64,000 bases of DNA from Polychytrium aggregatum (taxonomy: Eukaryota; Chytridiomycota; Chytridiomycetes; Polychytriales), in contig NW_026516249.1 of the NCBI RefSeq assembly GCF_025602895.1, positions 124,001 to 188,000 of the forward strand, in the 5' to 3' direction. Positions 26,123 through 36,875 of this stretch are shown here, in pieces. Position 1 is the stretch's first letter. Each line of letters opens with the position of its first letter. Position numbers and translations under genes: made by a program. Below the pieces are notes generated by a model. It saw only the letters and a list, made by a program, of their open reading frames with translations. It was not told the DNA's origin and searched no databases.

Positions 26123-27099
26123 ATGGTCCAAGACGAAAGGAAAGCGCATGAGCAACTGGGACAAGTGGCGACACGATGAGCACAGGATGGGCCACAAGAT
26201 GAGCAACCGTTGACGACTCTCGCCTTCTGAAGCATGTTGATGCACTTGCACCGCTCATCCGTTCCGTCTTTTCATTCCCGCGGTGCTGTCCGAACTTGCG
26301 CCTATTGCTCCCGCGCCCCATCCTTTGAGCCCAGCCACCTTCCGTTTCTTTGTATCCTTGCCTCCATTTCTTCATGTCCAGCTCTCCGTAAGCTTTTGTT
26401 GTTTGTATATGAGTGTCGTGTGTCCTTCCGACAGCAGCTATCGATGTCGAGCTGGCGCCGATGCTGCCTGTTCATAATCCAGTTTCTGTACCGCTCATCC
26501 ATCCCCTCCTCCCGCTTTGACTCTTGCTGGAATCTCACCCCTCCTTCCTTGGTTTGCCGCACGCGCCAACTGCCTTCGCCTTTCACGTTCACACACCCAA
26601 ACGGGACGCCCGTTCCCGAGCGCAGATGGTGACCTTTCTGGGTCCTGAATACACACCCATCCATCGCCAAAGACTATGAACGAAGAAAGCGCGGGAGAGA
26701 GCGCGAACGACCCGAGGAGAAAGGGAGGGAATGGAGTGGCAGGGAGCGGAGGAGCAACGGAGAGCAGTCGAAGGCGCAATCGACGCAGCATGCCGTTGCC
26801 GAGACCAACGCCCACAGCAGCCAAGAGCAACCAACATCATCCATGCCATCCGCGTAACTATTTCAATGCGGGCGGGCTGTATCCAATCGAGCGGGATTGG
26901 TTTCGGATGATGCGCGCGGTTTGGAGGCCATGACCGGCCCGCTCCCCTCCCGCCGCGCGGGAAGAGGGGGTTTGGGACCCATGGATCTCCATCGCCCCTG
27001 GTGGATATATACGATTTCCCTCCCTCCTTCTCCGCTCTCCACCGTCCCATCCCCTTCCAGAGACACCATCTAGTTTTGCAGCCGCCACATTTGCCTCTC
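26123..27099. other. Intergenic region after the RasGAP gene
   Basis: About 980 bp containing the RasGAP 3' UTR and the promoter of the aspartic protease. Open frames on both strands are short and composition-driven. A pyrimidine-rich stretch precedes the protease start at 27100. No other element is recognised. Confidence 0.45.
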
Positions 27100-29599
27100 A
27101 TGCTCTCTGGGACCATCTTGCTGCTCGCCGGAATCAGCGCAGCTTCAGTCGCAAGCCAAACGGTTGGCGTTGGCAGGTATGCGCAATGCATGTATCAAAA
27201 TATGCATGATGACGTATAAACTGCAGTACCACTCGTGAATTGCCGTTCCCACAATCCAGTGCATCCCTTTCCTCCTCCCCCCTCCCACCGCGGACCTCGA
27301 TCGAACTTACTTGTCCCTCGCTCATGCGCCATCATGTAGGATCCCACTCAGCAGAACGGCGTCCAGGCCAAACGAGCCGCTGCACATCCGCCTTGGAGCC
27401 AACACTGTCCGTGCAGTCGATCGATGGAGGACTCGGCTGAACAAAGACGAGCCCCGATCGGCCGCCCAGCCGTCGTTGCAACCGCGGGCCGTTGCTGAGT
27501 ATCTGACGGACGCGAGTGATTCCGCGGTGAGTTCGAGTCTGAAGGGCCAATAGCAACAATGACAGCCACGTTTGAGCGGGGACAATGACAGTGGCGATAG
27601 TTGAGAGGGCCCCATCGAGACCGGACTGAATGGATCTGACTGGCTGGATCTGACTGGCTGGAACCGTGATATCTGTTCTCGCTGTCCATATTTTCTAGTA
27701 CTCCATCGCCGTGGCAATCGGGTGGGTGAGCTTTGGTCGCGATCCAAGCATACTAACTTGGTCTCGTCAGCAGAATGCCGTGGTGTGCTCGAAAACATGC
27801 GCGCTGAGTGTACTCACACTTCCCCCCCTCTGCGCTGGGCCACCACAGCACCCCGCAACAGTGGTTCTCTGTCCAAGTGGACACCGGATCGTCTCGCCTC
27901 TGGGTCGAGACTCAGGGGTGCAGCAGATGCAATGGACCAAACCATTTCAGCAGCCAAAGCAGCAGCACCTATTCGACATCATCGCTGACGGAAACCCTCA
28001 CGTACGGGCTCGGGCAAGCGAATGGGACCATCTCCTTTGTGAGTACTCGCGAGCATCTCGTTCCTTGGTGGTTGAACGAGCAAGAGGACAGAGCTAGAAA
28101 GGGCTTGTGTTGCATCTGGGTCTCATCGGCGAATGCGCTTCAAACGACAGGACTCGGTTCAGATCGAAGGACTCACCTCCAGCAACCAGGCCTTTAGCGC
28201 TGTATACTCGGTCGATAAAGACATGTCACCGATCTTCTCGTACGGCATCGATGGAATCATTGGACTCTCGTATAACGATGGAAAAGGTGCGTCACAGCGC
28301 CAATGCCGCCGTAAAGCGATGTGGGAAGGGATGTCGCGGCGGCCGATACCTTGGGGCCGAATCGCTGCCGTTTTCTGGTCCTCACGCGCAGACATGTCCC
28401 GCCTGTTCCTGCGGCGCCTCGATCCCAGGCGTTGACAGCAAGGATCAATCCGTCATCCAAGGGCTCATCAGCCAAGGTGTCCTGTCGCAACCGGTGTTCT
28501 CTGTGTGGCTCAACGGCTCGACGGATGGCTCGGTGGATGCCTTTGGCGGCGAGCTCGTTCTGGGCGGATACGACAGCAGGCACTACACCGGCAGCATCAC
28601 ATGGCTGCCGCTCCAGCCCTACATCAGCGACGGACAGCAGTACTTTGACTACTGGAGCCACCGCCTGGACCAGGTCACGATCCAGTCCAACGCAACGAGC
28701 ATCAGCAACGCTGTCGCTATATTGGACACGGGTACGCATCGTTGTATATTGTCTTTGGAACGCAGCGAGAGAATGTCCTTCATGGAGAAGCGCGACAGTA
28801 TCTTGGACTGGAGGATATGGGGCGTTCTCGCCCGAGGCGATTGTGCTGCGGCCCGCGCAACGACATCCACTCAATCATTCCTGCGTTCATTCCCCTCTCG
28901 CCATCGCAATCACCCGCTGCCCCTTGCCCCGAACCACAATGCAGGCACGTCTCTGATCGTGGTCCCTCAAAGCGACTTTGACTCGATCATCGTGCCCTCC
29001 CTTGGAATCCCACTTACTTACGACCCCACCAGCCGGCTGTACCTTCTGAGTTGCAACAGTGCTTTCGGTCTGGCGCCCATCCAGATTGTTATCTACGGCA
29101 CATCCTTCTCGGTGCCTCCGCAGCAGTACATTCAGTACGATCCGGCCAACAACGTGTGCATCCTCGGGTTCTCGGGTTCATGTAAGTGGGCAAGATGCCA
29201 GACGGGGCGGAGCGAGGGCAGGGAGCAAACAAGATACGAATGTGTCGAGAGGATGGATGGATGTGGATGGTGGGTTAGACGGCGTATCTGATTCAGCAAA
29301 AGTGCCCTCGCCCAAGCTGGAGCACATCCGTACTTTCGATGCGATGATGCCCATGTCTCTCTGTGAACGTGGCACTGGTATCGGAAGCACCGACTCACCT
29401 CCCACTGCACTCCCACCGCACAACAGCCGATCTCAAAGGCCAGTGGATTCTGGGAGACGTCTTCCTGCGCACATACTACTCCATCTACGACTACCAAAAC
29501 CAACGCTCCGGGCTGGCTCTGTCGGCAGGGGGCAGCTTGCCACCACAGCCCGCCTTCCTCACCAAGCGCAAGGCATCGCAGCGACGTATCGTGCACTGA
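27100..29599 (+). CDS. Secreted pepsin-like aspartic protease (peptidase family A1)
   Basis: Aspartyl endopeptidase. Eight exons join in frame: 27100-27176, 27340-27526, 27699-27721, 27849-28038, 28151-28286, 28429-28731, 28945-29181 and 29427-29599, giving 441 residues. The protein starts MLSGTILLLAGISAASVASQ, a clear signal peptide. A propeptide-like stretch follows to about residue 90. The first catalytic motif is DTGSSRLW and the second is DTGTSL, split by the intron at 28732-28944. Flanking A1 features include YGIDGIIGLSY, FGGELVLGGYD and a C-terminal WILGDVFLRTYYSIYD. The mature enzyme ends about 25 residues after that block with no GPI-like hydrophobic tail, so it is more likely vacuolar or secreted than wall-anchored. 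Both catalytic aspartates are intact, and it should be active after propeptide removal. Confidence 0.93.
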
Positions 29600-30315
29600 G
29601 CCGCACTCGCCCCTCGAATGTGCGCTGGAGGAACTGCAGATTCCAAAAAATGGACGGGGTCTGGGCAGACCCTTTGAACGGGACCAGTGCGATGGGATCA
29701 GACAGGTTCTAATACATGGCGATACGATAGGAACCATGCAGATTCCAAATATGAGAGAAAGAGAACCAAGCTGCGTCATGGGGGGGGGTGGAGTGGCGCA
29801 AACTCATTAGCAAGCACTGAGTGCTAACGACAGGCAGAAACATTAACGGCAAATGGCAGGCCGAGGAAGCAAGAGGGAACCGGTATACGAAACCATAGAG
29901 CATAGTGTGCGCGGAGCGAATGAGGGAGGAAAAAAGAGAAACACATAGCGTAATTGAACTGGGATCGGGCGGGCCAACAGAACAACAGACAGGATAGAAT
30001 GGCAGACAAGGCAGAACAGCAGGCAAAACAGAGCAGAGTCGTGCTCGTATTCTAGGAAAATGACGGTACCAAAAGCAGAGGCGATGGTCGAGATGGAGTG
30101 ACGGAGAGAGCTAAAGAGACGAAGAGAAGGCAGCAACGTCGAGTGATGAAAGACTGGCATGATGGCAGCAGCAGAGCCAAACGCAGCGGCCCCATGATCC
30201 TGCTGCCTCCAGTGGTATAGGTGGGCATGACGCGAGCAGCGACATCATCAGCAGCAGCAGTGGCGGTAGCAACCACGGCGGTCGGTCTTGTTGCGGATTC
30301 TTGAGCGACCGCGGC
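29600..30315. other. Intergenic region between convergent genes
   Basis: About 715 bp between the protease stop and the stop of the minus-strand Prm10-like gene. It should contain both 3' UTRs and terminators. It is purine-rich on the plus strand, with no gene-like frame. Confidence 0.5.
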
Positions 30316-33300
30316 TCAGAAGGTCATGTACTTGAGCCGAGGACCCTTGACGGGCCATACGATCAGGGTGGCGATGAACAAGCCCATGGTGATGGACATG
30401 CCAACGAGGAGCATCTTGAAGGCAAAGGTCGTGCCGTCGATAATGTTGGATCCAAAGAACCCGAGCGAGCTCATCACGCCGACGCTGCCGGGCACCTGCA
30501 AGAAGATGCTCGCCAGGATCGGCGCTACGGCAACGTCGCCCGTGATGCGCGCATAAACGTTGCCGCCAAGCCCGACCACCATCGCCGAGGCGACGGTCAC
30601 GGCGCTGGTGTTCTGGCCTGTGAAAGCCGGGACCTTGGAGAGGAAGAACGAGGTCAGATAGCCCAGGGCGCTGACAAGCGACATGACGGGCCACTGCGGC
30701 GGGTACGCTTCGAAGAGCATGTTGACCGAGATGGTGAGGAGCGGGAAGATGAGGAAGCCCCAGTAAGGCGACACGGGCTCGGAGCAGATGGCTTGGGTCG
30801 AGAGTTGGTTGGTGGCGTTGGGCTGGAAGATGGCAACGGCGGATCCCATCGACATGCCAAAGCTGGAGCGGGGATGTTGGTTGTGCGAGGGGGAGGGGGA
30901 GAGATCCGGCGAGAGAGAGAGAGGCAGAGAAATCAAGGGGTTCATCGGCGTCAGTACGAAGCTTGTATATGTGCATCTTGTCCCACACCGCAAGGCCGTA
31001 TCATGGCCCACAGGGGGTGTTTTCGCAATGAGCCCGGATACCCCATGGTCGACAGATCCATGGCATCGCGAGCAAGGCTGTCCATTGCCCATCAGAGTCG
31101 GAACGCACCCAATGATCATGGCGACAAAAAGGGCTTGGAAGGTCTTGACGGTGCCCGAAATCATATTTCGTGTCGACAGCTCGGTCATGGCGTTGGTCAG
31201 GGCGAGTCCCTGCGTGTGCAGAGGGAAAATGGAGCCATATTCGGGATGGAAGGGGTCAGAAAAAACAATGGCCAGGCAAAGCTAGGCAAAGCCTTCACGT
31301 TGGCATGGCTGTTCCGCGCTGTACACATCGGGGGCAGCGGCAGCACACCCGTTGCTGATTCTTACCGGGAGCAGCACAGCCAAGCCGCTGAAGACGACGG
31401 CAATGTAGTTGAAACAGGTGTCGGGCGAGTAGATGTGCAGCAGCCACTGGAACAGGCGGCCGAGGAAGGCGATGGTGAAGGAGCTCATGAACTCGACGAG
31501 GTAGGTCACGCTCGGGTAGCGGCTGCCAAGCATCATCCAGCCGGCCATGACGACGCCCATGAAGAGGCTGATGGCGGCGTCGATCCACCGGCCCCCAAAG
31601 CCCAGGAGACAGAAGGTGCTGCCCATGACGGGCTGGATGATAAAGTGCACCCACAGCGGCGTCGACGGGGCCGTGAGGATCTCGTTGAGTCTGACAAAGG
31701 CATCGGTGATGGTGATGCGGTACTCGGCCACGTCCAGGCAGAGTCGATTGATGTCGGTGAGCTTGCCCATGTGGAAGCCCTGGGGGGTCTTGACGATGTG
31801 GGTCTTGGAGGTATGGTCTTCGCGGCCAAAGGAGATCATGACGATACCCGGCAGGACGGCAAACTCGCTCGGGACATCGAGGATCTGGGAGAGTTGCTGC
31901 AGGTGATACTCGAGGCGATGCGACGGCGCACCGCAGCTGGTGAAGGCTCTGGTGAGCTTGATGAGAAAGTCCTGGCGCTTGACCTGGGGGGAGAGGCGGG
32001 AAGGAGCGTGGTGTCAGGAAGGACCACTGTAATGGCAGTGGCGATTGTAATGGCAGTATCGGCATGGACCACCGGAATGCGCCACACGCCCCCATCCAAA
32101 TGCAGACAGGAGTGACCAAGCACGATCTGTGACATGTGTCAAGGACACTGCCCCCCCCTGCTCCGCCGACAAGCACACTCACAATGTCGATTTGAGGCAC
32201 GCCGTCGATAATGGTCTGGACCGAGGGCGTCTTGACAAAGTCGTTGGTGTCTGACTTGCGGTAGGGCGTGCCCGTCGGCCACACAGACTCCTCGGTCTCG
32301 ATGCGGTCGTCGACGTCGAAGCGCACGTGCGGGATGCTGGCAATGCTGTCGGCGATGGAGTGCACCGAGCGGACAGAGTGGCCCGACTGCACGGACGGCG
32401 AGCGCGAGAGCTGGTTGATCTTTTGAAACAGCTCGATGGCGTGGATCTGGGCCGGCGAGATCTGGTCGTCGACCTGGACGTCGTCGGCGCTCAGGATGCT
32501 CGAGAGCGAGGCGGCCGAGCGAGGGCGGGACGCGTGGTGCAGCCGATGCGCTCGAATCGACGAAGGGCGGCTGTTGGGCCGGCTCTGGGGCATGCTGTCG
32601 GGCTGGCTGCTGGGCTGGCTGCTGGGCGGGGTGCTGAAGGGGCTGTGGGTGGGACTGTTGGGCTGACTGCCGAGCTGGCTCGCTGTGCGGGCTCGTCTGC
32701 GAGTTCGGTCGGCGGGACTTGTTCGGCGGCTGGCGGAACGGCTGGCCGAGCGGCTGGGAGCGCGGCTGGTGGGCCGAGAGCGTGGGTTGGGATACATGCT
32801 CTCACCAAAGAGACCGCTCTTGTGTGCGGCCTGGTAGGCCGTGGACATGGTCTTGGAGATGCCGTCCTTGAGCTGGGAGCTGCGGGCGCTCAGCACCGAC
32901 AAGCGCGAGGCATTCGGGGTGCGGCGGTCGGGCGAGAGATGGTCGTTGCGGGACTCGCGCAGGAGATAAAAGTGGTGGGCGAGGTTGGAGCCAACAGAGT
33001 TGACGGTGAGCAGGTTCTCGTCCTCATGGTCGGAGAGGGCCGTGGTATCGGTCCAGGCAGCCGTTGCGGGATAGGGCGAGGTGAAGCTCTTGGTGAAGGA
33101 CCGCTCGGGAGGCAGGTCGGCAGGTTGGTGGTGCAGGGCATCGGCGTCGGAATCGAGGTGATGGACATGGGCGGGGTGGAGCTCGGGCTGGGAGAGGGTC
33201 TGCACCTGTACCTGGGCGTGGGTTTGGCGATGGTGCTGGAGGAGAATGTCGGCGGGGTGCTGGGACTGGGACACAGTGTTGGCAAGCGGGTCGTGGGGCG

Positions 33301-33607
33301 GCAGGCCCTCAGTCGGGACGTCGTCGCTGGGGATGTCCACGACAACGACGGGGCCGCCCTCTCCAGGGACAGCCGCGTGCGATTCGCCTGCGGGCAAGCA
33401 GGCCTGGGGGTCGGACGGCATGGGAAACTCGGAGGGCAAGTCGAAAGGCAGAGAGACGAAGGAGGCCGTCGAGTACCGATCGATCTCCACGGCGCCTCTG
33501 GATGACCGATGGGGATAGAAATACGACGAGGTGGAGGAGACCGACGACACCGCGGATATTGCCGGCGACGGCGGGGCATTGGAAGCAGACGAGCGACGGC
33601 GATCCAT
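30316..33607 (-). CDS. Prm10-like ThrE-family (DUF1212) multipass membrane protein
   Basis: Fungal member of the ThrE/DUF1212 family, named after yeast pheromone-regulated membrane protein 10 and related to bacterial threonine/serine exporters; transport is inferred from the family. Exons 33607-32183, 31983-31366, 31209-31109 and 30862-30316 join in frame to about 896 residues. The first about 470 residues are Ser/Arg/Pro-rich and probably cytosolic. The conserved part starts with KRQDFLIKLTRAFTSCGAP and HRLEYHLQQLSQIL, then LPGIVMISFG, and several hydrophobic segments (for example WIDAAISLFMGVVMAGWMML and MTMGLFI-type stretches near the end). The second half contains MTELSTRNMISGTVK and FVAMIIGFGMSMG, hallmarks of the second ThrE domain, then a C-terminal WPVKGPRLKYMTF. 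Reading frame alone would allow an upstream non-ATG start; the first ATG in frame is at 33607 (MDRRRSS). A long open frame on the opposite strand is an antisense shadow. Confidence 0.88.
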
Positions 33608-34357
33608 GTTCTTCAAAGACGGCGCGATGCGTGGGCGATCAATGGTGTCATCCGAGAGAGACAAAAAAAAAGGTGCCCAAATAGGGCGAGTGGGGACGAC
33701 CAGGACGAGGCCGATGCAGGAGCGACGCAGATGCAGACGGAGGGGCGAGCAAGGAAAAAAAGGGCTCTTGGGCGGCTGGGGCTTGTTGGGGCCAGGACAA
33801 GGGCAGCGAGCCTGGCGGGTGCGTGTTCAAGTGTTGAGGTATTGGGGGGTGTGATAATGTTGGAATGGGTGAGTGTGATAATGATGAGTGTTGAGTATTG
33901 AGTGTGAGAGTGTGATAATGTTGAGTGTGAGAGTGTTAAGGTGGTAAGTGGTTGGTAAAGGTGCCGAGCCGCAGTTGCAGCGGGATGGGCAAGTCGATTC
34001 GGTGGGCGGCGGATTTTCACTGGGCAAGTGCATCCGACTCGACCACAGTCCCTGTGGTCACTCCTGCGGTGGCAAGGCTGGTGCGCCTGGATGCTGGCTT
34101 TGTTTGCGCACTCCAGAGCGGGTTGGTGTTGTTCCGAGAGCGGTTGTGCCGCCGGGAGCGCAGGGCCGCGGCCGACTTGCAGTCATCACACCTGACCGGA
34201 GATGGCCGGAATGGGAATGGACATGGTCGTGGAGATGGTCGTGGAGATGGTCGTGGAGATGGGCGAAGTGGAGCAGAACGTGCAGGGGCATGCGGCCTGG
34301 GGGGGGGAATCTGATACGGCAGAGGGTCCGTCCCGCTGGCATGCATACCGCATCGCT

Positions 34358-34424
34358 GACATCGCACATCGCACATCGCACATCGCACATCGCACATCGC
34401 ACATCGCACATCGCACATCGCATC
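34358..34424. repeat. Heptanucleotide tandem repeat, unit CATCGCA
   Basis: About nine head-to-tail copies of a 7-bp unit form an uninterrupted array in the intergenic region. There are no spacers, so it is a microsatellite and not a CRISPR array. Confidence 0.88.
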
Positions 34425-34556
34425 GAATGCTTGGCTGCGGCCAGAGGGCGAGGATCAGGATCCAGTGATTCAGGTGCCGTGGCCCGAGCGGGCTGGACCG
34501 GGTCCGAGTCTCCGAGCAGACAGACACCGCAGTCAGAGTCAGGATGAGTCGGGGGT

Positions 34557-34690
34557 TGGTGTCGATTGATGTTTTGTGTTGATGTTTCGTGGTGATTGAT
34601 GTTGGTGTTTTGTCGAACTTGATGTCGATTGGTGTTGGTATTTGTCTAACTTGATGTCGATTGGTGTTGGTGTTTTGTAGTATTTGATGT
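34557..34690. repeat. Imperfect tandem repeats of about 34 bp
   Basis: Successive diverged copies of a unit containing TTGATGTCGATTGGTGTTGG follow one another, with TTTTGT or TTTGTC ends. They are intergenic and of unknown significance. Confidence 0.7.
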
Positions 34691-35632
34691 CGATATTGCA
34701 GGAGTTGGTGTCTATTCTCTATCGACAACAGACACATCCTCATTTCATCCTCCCTCCCGGCTGCACCGCACCATCGTTCGCCAATCGCACTGCCAGTGTC
34801 GTGCGCTCGCTTGCGCCATCGCAGATCCACTCAGCCCCCGGGCTACAAACACCATGTTTCTTCCACACTCCCCACCAGCCCCATGCATATCTCACCAGCC
34901 CCACGCAACGCTCCCGTCTGCTCAATCACCGTCGCACCCGTCCTCCCCGCGCTCGCCGTCGATCGGCCGGTGCTCGCCGGCAGCCACCCGTCCATCGCCG
35001 ACGTCACTAGTCCCTTCGAGGCCAAACGCTGCCTGCCCTCTGGCCGATTCCACTTTGCCTCGTTGTTTGTGTTGTCGCCACTGCCTCCATCGGTCAAGGT
35101 TGGCCCGGCAGCGCTCTCGGCCATCGGCTGGCCCGCTGCTGCTGCATCGTTGATGCAGACACGCGAATACACCGTCGCCTCGCCAATCGCATCGTATTGC
35201 AGCCGTTATCGGTTTGTTTGTGTAAAGTGGGCTTGCTGTCCGGGCTGTTATCTGAGCGCTATCGGCCCCCATCTGCAGTCCGATACGTCTGCATTCCCCC
35301 TGTAGGGTGCTGCTATAAAGCCACTCCCCCCCTGGTTGATTCTGCCCCGACCGACCGACTCCTCCCACCATCTCTCCGTCTGGGAGATCCTGCAATTCGC
35401 ACACCCAGCAGCCCCCGCTCTCCAATTTGTCTCTGCCCACCCCTTCGCGCATCGTCGTGCCTGTGCACCTGCGACCCCTGCGCCTCTGCCTTCCCACTCA
35501 GGCTCCGATCGTGCTCCGAACCTCCTGCACCCCTGCCCGACGCAGCGCCCGGCTCGGCACACCGATCCCCTTCCTCCCCCGTCCTGCATCTCTCTTCCTT
35601 CCTTTGCTCCGCCCAGGCTCATCTCGATCGCC

Positions 35633-36875
35633 ATGGACTCAAAGTGCTTGCAGATCCAGACCGATCGCTATCTGGCCCGGCCCGTCAACTCGCGCCCCTC
35701 GCCACGGAGCCCAAGATCGGCCACATCCTCCGACTCGACCCACTCGAACTCGTCCGTCAGGATTGTCCCGTTCCGGTGGGTCCACGGCGGTAGAAGAGTC
35801 ATTCTGACGGGCGACTTTGACGACTGGAAGGTACGTACGGCTCCCATCTGTGCTGATCAATCGTCCGTGGGAGAGCTGGGGATATGTGCTGTATTATGGA
35901 TACCAGTGCACGAGGACAGAACAGAACAGGACAGGACAGGGCAGGTCTGCGATCACATGCGGACCGGCCCATGGACATGGACAAGAGCAGGAGCTTGTAC
36001 TGGACCGAGCCGATACGGAACGTGGAACCGGATCGCCTGAGACGAGAAGCTCCGATATGGGCCTTGGAGGGCAACCAGCAGCCCGAATCGGCGCCGGTAA
36101 TGAGGCAAATCGGACGAGATCGTCCAATCCATGGCCCAGGGAAGCCTTATCCGGCCGAGGGAGACAGCTCCGCCTCGACAATCCAGCCGCCCGCAAAACG
36201 CACGTTCGAGACGATCATGCGGAGGCACTTTCAATTCCTTCCCCCTCTCCCTTCGCTCCTGACCTGGGCCAACGCAAGGCGTCTGTACTGAAGAAAAGAA
36301 ACAGCACATGCCTCCGCCGAGCGGTTCAATGGGCAGAGCGGCCTCCGGTGCACGAATCCGATCGCGAGGCGGATACCGGCGGGACGAACGATCCGCCCCC
36401 GCCCGTCGCTCCGTCCCTTGGCGGTCGAGATCAGCCCATCCCAATGGCGCCAAACGACGGCTCTCGTGGGCAGCTGGATTCGCACGCCGTCTTCGCCCAC
36501 CCACCCTCAGCTGCGATCGAGGCAGAGCAGGGGGCTGAGGCATCATGGGAGTGGCCGCTTGTTGTTGGGGGGGGGCTATGGGAAAGATATCTGGTCGGAG
36601 GCATAGTGCTCGTCGTTCCCATGAGATACCGCGGTCCTCCATATCACTAACATTTGGACCGCCAATCGATCTTGGCGTCCCTGCTCCTTCTGCCACAGCA
36701 AAAGATCGAAATGACCGAGGTCTACGATGGAGAATTCGAGGCGTACTTGCAGCTCGATCGCTCGCGCCCTTGGCAGTTCAAGTTTCTCGTGGACGGCCAG
36801 TGGAGATGCGCCCTTGACCAGAACACATGCTATGACCAGCACGGGATGGTGAACAACGTCCTGAACCCAGAGTAA
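35633..36875 (+). CDS. Small CBM48 (AMPK-type glycogen-binding domain) protein
   Basis: Two exons, 35633-35830 and 36699-36875, join in frame into about 124 residues. The first about 45 residues are Ser/Arg/Pro-rich. The rest is one carbohydrate-binding module of family 48, as in AMPK beta subunits and yeast Mdg1/Crp1: PFRWVHGGRRVILTGDFDDW, then a strand block ending FKFLVDGQW, and a C-terminal HGMVNNVLN. The tryptophans of DDW and GQW and the Asn of the NNVLN block match the glycogen-binding positions known for the family. The protein stops right after the domain. It therefore lacks the C-terminal Snf1/AMPK-binding (ASC) region and is not a complete AMPK beta subunit. The intron is long for this locus (868 bp). 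Likely role: binding glycogen or another alpha-glucan, or protein interaction; the partner is unknown. Confidence 0.82.

Larger units (their letters stand above)
33608..35632. promoter_or_regulatory. Repeat-rich divergent region upstream of the Prm10-like and CBM48 genes
   Basis: This 2.0 kb region separates divergent start codons and must contain both promoters. It is dominated by simple repeats: GTGTGAGAGTGTGATAATG-type tracts (33840-33950), GGAGAT-like units (34220-34263), a heptamer array (34358-34424), and imperfect repeats of about 34 bp rich in GATGTCGATTGGTGTTGG (34557-34690). From 34740 to 35630 the plus strand is pyrimidine-rich, as expected for the CBM48 gene leader. No protein-like frame was found. 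Confidence 0.5.

Noticed and set aside
30301-32115. 604-codon plus-strand open frame
   Set aside because: It is antisense to the conserved membrane half of the Prm10-like gene, rich in Gly, Asp, Glu and Arg, and carries no motif; high GC in third positions keeps antisense frames open.
32327-33505. 392-codon plus-strand frame
   Set aside because: It mirrors the Ser/Arg-rich N-terminus of the minus-strand gene and has the biased composition of an antisense shadow.
35633-36875. AMPK beta subunit
   Set aside because: The carbohydrate-binding module is present but the C-terminal kinase-interaction region is absent before the stop codon.
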